Positions 8,079 to 13,615 of a stretch of DNA of 27,891 nt are shown here, piece after piece (position 1 is the first letter of the stretch; each line of letters begins with the position of its first letter). The notes beneath the pieces are model-generated. The model was not told where the DNA came from. It saw nothing but the letters and a program-made list of their open reading frames with translations, and ran no database searches. The position numbers were made by a program, and so were the translations under genes. The DNA comes from a virus: positions 1-27,891 of the IMG/VR virus record IMGVR_UViG_3300046012_000358. One strand, written 5' to 3'.

Positions 8079-8384
8079 TCAATCTCGATTCTCTATTTCA
8101 CCTTGTTTATTTAGTTCAACTATCATTGGCTCTAACCAGCTAAAGACCACTCTTAGGGTTCGCTTACAGTATATCTGAGCCGCTTCTACCGATTCACCCA
8201 AGGTTAAGGAAGAATCCATAGATAGGATTGTAAAACGTACTGAATTGCTTTTAATGTAAAATAGCGTCCATAGAGTTCTACCCTCGGAGTTATAGGTACC
8301 CGCCTCGCTTCGCTCGGCTGCTATGCCGAATTGTAGCTTAGCTTGTGGGGGTAATCCCGGTTTAGGTTTTACCTCTGTGGGCAT
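8079..8384 (-). CDS. Hypothetical protein (101 aa)
   Basis: 101 residues, not recognised. A proline-rich N-terminus (TEVKPKPGLPPQ) precedes a beta-rich core (TLWTLFYIKSNSVRFTIL) and a helical end (ESVEAAQIYCKRTLRVVFSWLEPMIVEL). The segment coding AERSEAG contains a GC-rich hairpin built on GCGAAGC. It overlaps the upstream gene by 16 bases, with no clear SD of its own, so translation is probably coupled. Context suggests a virion or packaging role without detail. Confidence 0.65.
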   Translation of the reverse strand: MPTEVKPKPGLPPQAKLQFGIAAERSEAGTYNSEGRTLWTLFYIKSNSVRFTILSMDSSLTLGESVEAAQIYCKRTLRVVFSWLEPMIVELNKQGEIENRD

Positions 8385-8692
8385 AACATCGTATTGACCC
8401 TAGCACCGTCGCCTTGAATCACGATCTGGAAGGATGGCGCGGCACGCTGGATATCGTCTGGGGTTAAAAGACCTTGAACTTGTATCATTAATTTAGAGAT
8501 TTGAAGTTTAATAGATTTCTCGTCATCTTCGCAAGCGTCGTAGAGTTCTCGTAAATCCCTAAAAATGTCTGACGGGGAGAATCCCTCCTTCGCCATTAAC
8601 TTGATGTGATCTAATTTCTCAGAGGTTGAATTCTTACTTGGTTCAACCGTTTGGGATATTAGAGACTTGGCCATAACTGAAAAGCCGCTCAT
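8369..8692 (-). CDS. Hypothetical protein, possible small terminase candidate (107 aa)
   Basis: 107 residues. The middle is helical and acidic (KLDHIKLMAKEGFSPSDIFRDLRELYDACEDDEKSIKLQISKLM), like a helix-turn-helix followed by a helical hairpin. The end is a beta strand-like SFQIVIQGDGARVN. Small terminase subunits have a DNA-binding helical head and a helical oligomerisation hairpin, so this is the best candidate in the window for that role, but evidence is weak. I chose the ATG at 8690-8692, which overlaps the upstream stop as TAATG and has GGGAGG 12 bases upstream. A longer form from 8734 would overlap the upstream gene by 43 bases and lacks an SD. Confidence 0.6.
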   Translation of the reverse strand: MSGFSVMAKSLISQTVEPSKNSTSEKLDHIKLMAKEGFSPSDIFRDLRELYDACEDDEKSIKLQISKLMIQVQGLLTPDDIQRAAPSFQIVIQGDGARVNTMLCPQR

Positions 8693-8883
8693 TAGGTGCT
8701 TTGCACCTCCCTTTCCTTTGCCGCTTCGCGGCATTTAGTTTCGTATTTAAAGTTCTCAGTAATGTATGTTCCACTAGGCAGATCGTCTTTAATGTGTTTA
8801 TCTCGGTAGAATTTTAAGACTGCGGTTAAGGGCGAATCCCTTAAACGCTGTTGACCGTACGTTAGTTCCTCATTGTTCTCCAT
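8692..8883 (-). CDS. Hypothetical protein (63 aa)
   Basis: 63 residues, charged, not recognised (MENNEELTYGQQRL...LKFYRDKHIKDDLPSGTYITENFKYETK). No membrane segment; one cysteine. GAGGAAG lies about 9 bases before the ATG. It overlaps the upstream gene by 14 bases and ends in TAATG shared with the next gene. The coding end contains the hairpin CCGCTTCGCGG. Confidence 0.65.
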   Translation of the reverse strand: MENNEELTYGQQRLRDSPLTAVLKFYRDKHIKDDLPSGTYITENFKYETKCREAAKEREVQST

Positions 8884-9130
8884 GTTTTAATGCTTCCTCC
8901 AATGCTGCGATTCGCGTAAATGCACTTTGTTCGTGCTGGCTAAACTTAACATCTATATATTTTTTAATGGATTCACTGAGCTCATCCCGGATGCGGTTTG
9001 AGTTCGCTGTAATGATTTCGTTTAAAGCCCCTTTACCCCTTTTGTAGACCCAAACACCGAGCGGTATCCAAACCTCTCGGAATATCTCCTTAACCCAACT
9101 AAGTTGTTCAGGAGAAACTGTTATCTGCAA
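8870..9130 (-). CDS. Hypothetical helical protein (86 aa)
   Basis: 86 residues. An amphipathic, tryptophan-rich N-terminal stretch (LSWVKEIFREVWIPLGVWVYKRGKGAL) is followed by a long charged helix (NSNRIRDELSESIKKYIDVKFSQHEQSAFTRIAALEEAL) that may form a coiled coil. The hydrophobic part is broken by charges, so I do not call it a holin. Its place between small virion genes and the tail beta-helix gene gives no firm role. Stop TAA lies inside the start of the 63-residue gene. Confidence 0.65.
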   Translation of the reverse strand: MQITVSPEQLSWVKEIFREVWIPLGVWVYKRGKGALNEIITANSNRIRDELSESIKKYIDVKFSQHEQSAFTRIAALEEALKHGEQ

Positions 9131-9133
9131 TGA

Positions 9134-9319
9134 CTAGCCGCCCGGTCCTTTAGCAAATAAAGCGAACGGATCACCGACTACTTTAATAATTGGCTTACCG
9201 TTAGCTGGGTTTAAAGTTGATGTAGGTTTAATATCCAGCGAAGTTAATTCGTTAAGGTGTGGAGCGGCGTAGTTATTGTCATCTTCATGAAGAGATTTGT
9301 TTTCAAAGGATGATTGCAT
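9134..9319 (-). CDS. Hypothetical protein (61 aa)
   Basis: 61 residues, mostly polar and probably disordered at the start (MQSSFENKSLHEDDNNYAAP), ending in KPIIKVVGDPFALFAKGPGG. Not recognised. The start is well supported: GGAGGT lies 6 bases before the ATG, and this SD is formed by the last codons and stop of the tail beta-helix gene, so the two are translationally linked. Confidence 0.65.
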   Translation of the reverse strand: MQSSFENKSLHEDDNNYAAPHLNELTSLDIKPTSTLNPANGKPIIKVVGDPFALFAKGPGG

Positions 9320-9323
9320 TGGA

Positions 9324-10124
9324 TTACCTCCAAATTTGTTGAAGAACCGGGGTGGATAATGTAATTCCAGGAGCTACCTTAAAAGGTACTGCACAATCCT
9401 CCATACGTATATCGAGGGGACCTTGATTCATGGTTCCAGCATAGCAACCAGTTTCGAAATCCTCTAAAGCTAAACCATAAATACGAGTAGAGTCTCCGGA
9501 TTCAAGGTTAACCCCGGTCGTACCTTTTTTACCTTTGCCGCATCCGAAGGCAAAACCACCGAAGTAGTTAACTCCGTTTACCTGCGCTCGGATTGACAAC
9601 GGAGCATCTCCGGATACATGACTGATTGCATCTATAAATGATCCACTAATTTGCAGGTTGAATACATTAATGTTACATGCCCATGTAGCAAACAAATCGT
9701 TACCGGTTAAAGCTCCTGCACTGATTTGGAATGCCTTTTGGCGCGGGGTCGAGAGACCGTTAGGGTTAAAGATACGAATGTTTTTAACTGAAGTAAACCA
9801 AGTTTGGACTAACTGTAAACCGATTAAATCGTGGTTATTAGTTTGGGTAAGATCGAATGCTATATCACTGATGCCGCCTCGGTACGTAGGGTTAAGTCCC
9901 TTAGAGCTTTGACCGATTTTAACTACAGCGTCACCTACGAAGTTTGGAGCGGCGATTAAGATAGTGCCGCCTTCTCCTTGTAGGTGAACATCAGGGTTAG
10001 TCCATGTAAGGGGTTTGGAGATTGTGTATTCGCCCCTAGGTAGTCTTATGGTATCTCCTATTTTAGCCGCTGTATTAATTACGTCTTGTATGTCAAATGT
10101 GTCATCTACGGCGCCGTTTTGCAT
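9324..10124 (-). CDS. Beta-helix tail spike or fibre protein (pectate-lyase-like fold)
   Basis: 266 residues. The N-terminus has DDTFDIQDVINTAAKIGDTIRLPRGEYTISKPL, the pattern that opens pectate_lyase_3-type right-handed beta-helices (D-T-x-I-Q-x-A..G-x-x-I-x-L-P-x-G-x-Y). It is followed by coils such as VHLQGEGGTILIA, VKNIRIFNPNG, INVFNLQISGSF and TRIYGLALEDF. Such proteins are receptor-binding or polysaccharide-degrading parts of phage tails. It is short for a complete tailspike, so it may be a head-bound or adaptor-type copy. No catalytic acids can be assigned by eye. I chose ATG at 10122-10124 with AAAAAGGAA upstream; a GTG at 10163 would put the SD inside the gene. It is the first gene of the minus-strand module. 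Confidence 0.75.
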   Translation of the reverse strand: MQNGAVDDTFDIQDVINTAAKIGDTIRLPRGEYTISKPLTWTNPDVHLQGEGGTILIAAPNFVGDAVVKIGQSSKGLNPTYRGGISDIAFDLTQTNNHDLIGLQLVQTWFTSVKNIRIFNPNGLSTPRQKAFQISAGALTGNDLFATWACNINVFNLQISGSFIDAISHVSGDAPLSIRAQVNGVNYFGGFAFGCGKGKKGTTGVNLESGDSTRIYGLALEDFETGCYAGTMNQGPLDIRMEDCAVPFKVAPGITLSTPVLQQIWR

Positions 10125-10608
10125 TGCGTGGTTCCTTTTTGTCGACGGTTGTTTCTTGAGCACGAAGTGCTACTTTAAAAATTCAAAAAAGCTTTAGCGC
10201 TTCGCGCTTTTAGCTCGAAAACCACTAAATCATTTTTGCATTTTTAAAATTTTTTGGAAACTTGAAATTGGTTTTATTTTTTAAAGGTGGGTGTGGGGTA
10301 ATATGGGCTGCGCCCATATGCGAAGGCCCGTACTATAAGTACTAGTACTATTGGGGGAGTACCGGTGGTACTTACGTACCATTAGGTATAGTACTAAAGT
10401 ACTTTAGTTTACAAAGTACTAGCGCTAGCACTAGCGCTAACTACGATGCTGCATCGTATGGTACTGAAGTACTTGAAAGCGTAAAGCGGCTTTAGGGTAC
10501 AAAGTTGTGGATTAAATTGTGGATATCTAAATCAGCGGGTACAGAGCGATGCCGCTTCAGGTACAATGGATTCAAGGTAGTAAACATTAAACATTAAAGG
10601 ATAAACGC
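10125..10608. other. Divergent intergenic control region
   Basis: 484 bases without a convincing gene, lying between the divergently read virion module and two small plus-strand genes. The left part (10180-10290) is AT-rich with runs of A and T and two small hairpins: AGCAC-GAA-GTGCT at 10159-10171 and AGCGC-TTC-GCGCT near 10197. The right part holds the palindrome array described separately. TACAAT at 10562-10567 could be a -10 box for the plus genes, but I see no good -35. No clear promoter for the minus operon can be picked by eye, so it may use a phage-specific or activator-dependent one. Confidence 0.7.
10301..10475. repeat. Dense array of GTAC-centred palindromes
   Basis: Perfect or near-perfect inverted repeats follow one another. 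They are ATATGGGC-TGC-GCCCATAT (10301-10319), AGTACTAGTACT (10338-10349), AGTACC-GGT-GGTACT (10358-10372), TGGTAC-TTAC-GTACCA (10366-10381), ACTAAAGTACTTTAGT (10393-10408), TAGCGCTAG-CA-CTAGCGCTA (10420-10439), TACGATGC-T-GCATCGTA (10442-10458) and AAGTACTT (10467-10474). AGTACT alone occurs six times in about 140 bases, and GTAC about a dozen times in 180 bases where fewer than one is expected. Spacing is irregular and the palindromes differ, so it is not a CRISPR array. It may be a replication origin, a set of operators, or a recombination site. Confidence 0.85.
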
Positions 10609-10755
10609 ATGGAAGCGACAATCATATCAATCGGCATCACAGTGACTACGACCTTGTTCGTGTTGCAGGTCGTAGTTCGTGAGGGCGCAAAACTCATTTT
10701 CTCGATCACCCTACAGGTCGAAAAATACCGTGCTCACAGACAGGGGAAAGCGTAA
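10609..10755 (+). CDS. Small hydrophobic protein (48 aa)
   Basis: 48 residues starting MEATIISIGITVTTTLFVLQVVV, a hydrophobic stretch long enough for one membrane helix, followed by a basic, polar C-terminus (EKYRAHRQGKA). A small membrane peptide is likely; function is unknown. AAAGGA lies 7 bases before the ATG. The stop overlaps the next start as TAATG. The gene contains a perfect 10-bp inverted repeat (10645-10676). It is the first gene read rightward from the palindrome array. Confidence 0.7.
   Translation: MEATIISIGITVTTTLFVLQVVVREGAKLIFSITLQVEKYRAHRQGKA
10645..10676. repeat. 10-bp inverted repeat inside the small membrane gene
   Basis: ACTACGACCT at 10645-10654 and AGGTCGTAGT at 10667-10676 are exact reverse complements separated by 12 bases. 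In the mRNA this could form a hairpin starting 36 bases after the start codon. It might slow ribosomes or bind a regulator. There is no T-run, so it is not an intrinsic terminator. Confidence 0.7.
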
Positions 10756-10955
10756 TGCTTAACCCGGTTGAGATAGTTAATATGCGTACCATGTACGCAA
10801 TCGAAGACACTCCGCTGCAACGAGTATACTGTGCTCTTGTCATGCGCCGCGTTATGGAATATCTCTTAATCCCACACCAGCACGCTTATCATCATGCGGC
10901 TGGTACTACGATTCCCGAAACACTCGAAAGCCTTGCACTGGAATTAGGGTTTTAA
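10755..10955 (+). CDS. Hypothetical protein (66 aa)
   Basis: 66 residues, helical, not recognised (MLNPVEIVNMRTMYAIEDTPLQRVYCALVMRRVMEYLLIP then a His-rich HQHAYHHAAG). The histidine cluster could bind metal, but no complete motif is present. Its start overlaps the stop of the 48-residue gene (TAATG), giving a two-gene unit that ends at the terminator at 10977-11010. Confidence 0.7.
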   Translation: MLNPVEIVNMRTMYAIEDTPLQRVYCALVMRRVMEYLLIPHQHAYHHAAGTTIPETLESLALELGF

Positions 10956-10976
10956 GGTTAAATGAAAAAACAAGAA

Positions 10977-11010
10977 AAAGCCTCCGGGGACTGCTTAACC
11001 CGGAGGCTTT
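10977..11010. terminator. Bidirectional intrinsic terminator between converging genes
   Basis: AAAGCCTCCGGG (10977-10988) pairs perfectly with CCCGGAGGCTTT (10999-11010) around a 10-base loop. Read on the minus strand the stem is followed by a long T-rich run, so it is a strong terminator for the gene at 11064-11609. Read on the plus strand it is followed only by TTTCC, so it is weaker for the two small genes before it. Confidence 0.9.
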
Positions 11011-11063
11011 CCGTTTGCCGCTCCGAACCGCTACCTTATATAAGGATGGCGGCTAGGAGGTTT

Positions 11064-11609
11064 TTAGAGATCTTCGGCCGAGAAATCACCGAGGGCCTTA
11101 GCCGTATCGAGGATCTTCAGTGCGCCGGGTTTCTTTGCGATGAAACCAGCCTTCCACTTATCGACGCATTCCTTAGCCGTCAATTCCATGAAAGCCTGAT
11201 TCGACTTCATAACCTGAACGATCTTGGCCTTGAGTTCCGAAGTGAGGTATTCACCGGTCGAAAGTGCCGCCGCTTTACCGTTCTGGTAGGAATCCTGAGT
11301 CGCGCGATAAAGCAGCGCCTCGAGCTGAGTGGTTTTGTCCGCAACCAGATTCTGAACTGCGGTAAAAAGCCCCGCCAGAAACTGGTTTTCAGTCCCAAAC
11401 TTCGGGTCATAAGACGGCAAAGTGTATTTCTCATACTTCAGTTCAATGGGAAAATCGTCCACGCCAGTTGCGAGATCGGTAACTTTCTGGGTTTGAGTGA
11501 TTTTCTGAATCTGGATTGTGGGGTTTTCGACGGGCGTTCCGCCGCCACCAGCCCCCACTTCACCGTTAGTTTTCGCCATCAAAACTTCATTTCTGTTAAA
11601 CGACTTCAT
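11064..11609 (-). CDS. Unknown protein of a stand-alone, probably highly expressed unit (181 aa)
   Basis: 181 residues, not recognised. A Gly-rich linker (GEVGAGGGGTPVENP) near the N-terminus is followed by a polar region (QIQKITQTQKVTDL), a short beta-like part (ELKYEKYTLPSYDPKF) and a helical domain (NQFLAGLFTAVQNLVADKTTQLEALLYRATQ... SELKAKIVQVMKSNQAFMELTAKECVDKW). Codon choice is GC-richer and more regular than in most neighbours. It has its own sigma70-type promoter (11672-11700), a leader with two hairpins, AAGGA 9 bases before the ATG, and a strong terminator, and it faces the opposite way from both flanking plus-strand sets. A second ATG 11 codons in (MAKTNG) is possible but lacks an SD. 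This looks like an independently expressed accessory gene. Confidence 0.8.
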   Translation of the reverse strand: MKSFNRNEVLMAKTNGEVGAGGGGTPVENPTIQIQKITQTQKVTDLATGVDDFPIELKYEKYTLPSYDPKFGTENQFLAGLFTAVQNLVADKTTQLEALLYRATQDSYQNGKAAALSTGEYLTSELKAKIVQVMKSNQAFMELTAKECVDKWKAGFIAKKPGALKILDTAKALGDFSAEDL

Positions 11610-11625
11610 TTTCTTTTTTCCTTTG

Positions 11626-11665
11626 ACCGCCTTCGGCGGTTTCTTTCTTCGGGAGTTTTTCTCCC
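11626..11665 (-). promoter_or_regulatory. 5' leader with two hairpins, one at the predicted mRNA end
   Basis: Seven bases after the -10 box the transcript would begin with GGGAG-AAAAA-CTCCC (11665-11651), then a second hairpin ACCGCC-GAA-GGCGGT (11640-11626), then the SD. A stem-loop at the very 5' end is a known way to protect mRNA from decay in bacteria. Here that role is inferred from the placement. Confidence 0.6.
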
Positions 11666-11671
11666 AAGACC

Positions 11672-11700
11672 ATCATCTCATGGCTTGGCTTTCGAGTCAA
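11672..11700 (-). promoter_or_regulatory. Sigma70-like promoter for the 181-residue gene
   Basis: On the minus strand, TTGACT (11700-11695) and GATGAT (11677-11672) are separated by exactly 17 bases. The -35 matches the consensus in five of six positions and the -10 in four of six. Transcription would start near 11665 and read through the two leader hairpins into the gene ending at 11064. Confidence 0.7.
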
Positions 11701-12010
11701 GAGAAATCGTACATTTTTTAGCTTTTTATTTTGCTTCGCCCGATCGCCTGAGGGCTTCGCACTTTTGAGGGCTTTTTTATGGGCTTTTTTGCTTTAACCT
11801 TAAATCCTAAAACCTTAAATCGATTTAAGTTAAACTCATTAATACAGTTTTTACGTCTAAGTCCTTTGTTTTCAACATTTTGCACTCACGTTGATTCTAA
11901 AGGGCTTACGATTCCTCCGAAAAGCTATCCCCGACAGGTCCTAACAAGTGTAGTTTGAGGGTTAAGTTCTTTGTTTTCAATGACTTAGAGTCATGTATAG
12001 GGGTTAAGGG

Positions 12011-12208
12011 TGTGTGTGTGCGCTTCTAGCTATCTTATACGTAGCTTCTCATTTTAAAGGGACTTACACTGACCCCCTGTACCGAATCGAAAAACCCGCC
12101 TTTTTCGCACTGTATTAATCGAAAAAAGCCCATTTTCAGGCCCTCGACCGAGCGTAAGTCCCTTTAGAATGTGAAGCAACGTCTAAGAGGCACCTCGGCA
12201 CACACACA
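12011..12208. repeat. Long imperfect inverted repeat, arms of about 55 bases
   Basis: Bases 12034-12068 and the reverse complement of 12155-12189 match at 31 of 35 positions without gaps, including the perfect 13-mer TAAAGGGACTTAC. Further out, GTGTGTGTG (from 12011) faces CACACACAC (to 12208) across a short unequal spacer. The 86 bases between the arms contain another inverted pair, CGAAAAA (12089-12095) and TTTTTCG (12102-12108). The whole could form a large cruciform or RNA hairpin. Confidence 0.8.
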
Positions 12209-12266
12209 GACGCCCTGCGGGCGTACCCCGCCTAAGTCGTTTATTCCCAAGGGCTTACGAAAGTTC

Positions 12267-12296
12267 TTGACGTGCCCTACGCAACCGTGGTACACT
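12267..12296 (+). promoter_or_regulatory. Sigma70-like promoter of the replication module
   Basis: TTGACG (12267-12272) and TACACT (12291-12296) are 18 bases apart, on the plus strand, 80 bases before the first gene of the module. The -10 is followed by GACCC, and the same TACACTGACCC string occurs inside the long inverted repeat at about 12067, which may be a second binding or promoter site. Confidence 0.6.
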
Positions 12297-12312
12297 GACC
12301 CTTACCCCGCTC

Positions 12313-12348
12313 AGCCGCGCCGCCCTCGGAACCGCGAGTCGGCTTTTT
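12313..12348 (+). terminator. Terminator-like hairpin between promoter and first gene (possible attenuator)
   Basis: AGCCG (12313-12317) pairs with CGGCT (12340-12344), with an inner CTCGG / CCGcGAG stem, and is followed by a TTTTT run. It lies only about 10 bases after the predicted transcription start and upstream of the gene at 12375. It could stop early transcripts unless an antitermination factor acts, or release a short RNA of about 45 bases. The inner stem has a bulge, so strength is uncertain. Confidence 0.5.
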
Positions 12349-12374
12349 AGGATTAAGGTTAAATCGGAAAAAGA

Positions 12375-12716
12375 ATGCCGTCCAAAACTCTCAGAAGTGA
12401 TTTAATGTTAACGCAAGAATCCGCCGAACGTGTCCTAGATGCCCGTGCTAGAAACATAGTTGCCAATAAACCAATGGCGCGAATGTCTAACAATGAGGCT
12501 CTGGTGTTCGCCCGTACACGCGCGATAAACCCCGATGGCACCTACCGTCCATTCAGCATTTACCTCAGGTCCAAGCTCGAACATTCAACCCAAGTTACTG
12601 TGTTAGGCGTGATAATGCCAGACCGTGACGACCTTGAAGGGATTCCGGTGCTACGCACAATACCTGCTAGCGCGTATCAGGAAATACTCGACGGTCGTCA
12701 AGTGGAAAGCATCTAA
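12375..12716 (+). CDS. Hypothetical protein, first gene of the replication module (113 aa)
   Basis: 113 residues, basic N-terminus, not recognised. MPSKTLRSDLMLTQESAERVLDARARNIVANKPMARMSNNEALVFARTRAINPDG is largely helical, and HSTQVTVLGVIMP followed by IPVLRTIPASAYQEIL is beta-like. GGA lies about 9 bases before the ATG. As the first gene after the promoter it may be an early regulator or takeover protein, but this is only position-based. Confidence 0.75.
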   Translation: MPSKTLRSDLMLTQESAERVLDARARNIVANKPMARMSNNEALVFARTRAINPDGTYRPFSIYLRSKLEHSTQVTVLGVIMPDRDDLEGIPVLRTIPASAYQEILDGRQVESI

Positions 12717-12731
12717 AGGGAGCGCAACAAT

Positions 12732-13433
12732 ATGACTCAAACTGAATTTCTCGCAAAATCCACAATCGAAGTCTGTGAGCGGTGTCAAGCTGAAACGCTG
12801 GTATCGGTCGTAGCCATGTTCGACCTGCTACCAGATGTGAAAAAACTCATGCCGCATGGTCGAAACGAGCAAGTCTGCTGGGACTGTGTAGCAGCAGCCG
12901 GGCAATCGACCAGTGCTAAGGTATGTACCTATAAAGGTTGCGGTGCTGAGTTTAACGGCGAGTTTAAGGTGTGCGAAAAATGTCGTTTCGCTCAAAATGC
13001 CTTAATCGAAACGATGTTAATCGACCCGTCTTCGCCTCAGCCGCACGTCAAACATGACGACTTCATTACAACTCTGTTAACCAACATGACGGTCGATGAA
13101 GTACGTAATAAGGTATCACGGCTCGAAGCTGTATACATGAGTTACCTGAAATGGATTAAACTCCATGCGCCGGAATCTTCATCGCGCCGCGCTAGGCAGA
13201 CCCTTGAAGAGCAAATCGAGGAAGCTCGAATCATTAACGAGGGTGGAAGCATACGCTCGAAGCAAGCCAAGAAATCAGTAACAAAAGCTGAGAAAAAGAA
13301 AAAGAAAGCTGATACCGTAATACAGAAACAAATGAGGGCTTTAGGCTGCAACGATTCGTGCATGGGAACCACGGCTTGCCCGCATGAAAAAGAAGCAAGA
13401 CGTATCTTCAATGACGATTTTGGTGATCTTTAA
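12732..13433 (+). CDS. Multi-cysteine zinc-binding protein (233 aa)
   Basis: 233 residues. Paired cysteines appear as CERC (17-20) with CWDC (about 57-60), then CTYKGC with CEKC, forming two probable zinc ribbons. A linker follows, then a lysine-rich helix (KKSVTKAEKKKKKADTVIQKQM) and a C-terminal CNDSC..ACPHE cluster that may be a third site. This make-up suggests a DNA- or RNA-binding protein. No enzyme motif is visible. AAAGGGAG lies about 10 bases before the ATG. It is followed with no gap by another small Cys/His protein. Function not known. Confidence 0.75.
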   Translation: MTQTEFLAKSTIEVCERCQAETLVSVVAMFDLLPDVKKLMPHGRNEQVCWDCVAAAGQSTSAKVCTYKGCGAEFNGEFKVCEKCRFAQNALIETMLIDPSSPQPHVKHDDFITTLLTNMTVDEVRNKVSRLEAVYMSYLKWIKLHAPESSSRRARQTLEEQIEEARIINEGGSIRSKQAKKSVTKAEKKKKKADTVIQKQMRALGCNDSCMGTTACPHEKEARRIFNDDFGDL

Positions 13434-13607
13434 ATGACATTCCAACAATCACTAGAACACTCGGCTAAGCTCAAACAACTAGAGGATTTAGCGTTTCGGT
13501 TGTTTGGTTCAGACAAAGTTGTGATTGGATCGCGTAGCTATAAATGCGATTGTTGCAACAACGTCCACCACGATTCGACTATTACCATTAAATCAAAAGA
13601 GAGTTAA
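13434..13607 (+). CDS. Small Cys/His protein before the helicase (57 aa)
   Basis: 57 residues. An N-terminal helix (QQSLEHSAKLKQLEDLAFRLFG) is followed by YKCDCCNNVHHDSTI, a compact Cys-x-Cys-Cys...His-His cluster that may hold one zinc. The ATG directly follows the stop of the previous gene, and its own stop lies 8 bases before the helicase start, so it belongs to the operon. No homologue recognised. Confidence 0.7.
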   Translation: MTFQQSLEHSAKLKQLEDLAFRLFGSDKVVIGSRSYKCDCCNNVHHDSTITIKSKES

Positions 13608-13615
13608 GCGTAGCC

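Larger units (their letters stand above)
11701..12374. other. Gene-free repeat-rich region, candidate origin or control hub
   Basis: About 670 bases with no credible gene. It contains the 16-bp AT palindrome CTTAAATCGATTTAAG (11814-11829); four copies of a core near (T)AAAGGG(A)CTTACG, at 11898-11910, 12056-12068, inverted at 12155-12167, and 12250-12260; two copies of AAGTYCTTTGTTTTCAA (near 11857 and 11964); ATGACT-TAG-AGTCAT (11980-11994); copies of TTTAAGGTTAAA at both edges; the long inverted repeat at 12011-12208; ACGCCC-TGC-GGGCGT near 12211; and a promoter with a following terminator-like hairpin before the first replication gene. Repeated short motifs, AT-rich palindromes and position between modules are what one expects of a phage origin, but none is proof. 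Confidence 0.65.

Noticed and set aside
8870-9130. Holin
   Set aside because: The hydrophobic N-terminal region is broken by Lys, Glu and Arg and does not form a clear membrane helix.
10301-10475. CRISPR array
   Set aside because: The palindromes differ in sequence and spacing; there is no constant repeat with spacers of equal length.
10962-11768. 268-residue plus-strand ORF
   Set aside because: It runs through the terminator stem and is antisense to the 181-residue minus gene, which has its own promoter, SD and terminator and natural protein composition. The plus reading is Phe/Arg/Ser-rich and starts inside the terminator.
13142-13411. 89-residue minus ORF with a phenylalanine run
   Set aside because: It is the antisense of the lysine-rich helix of the zinc-binding protein.
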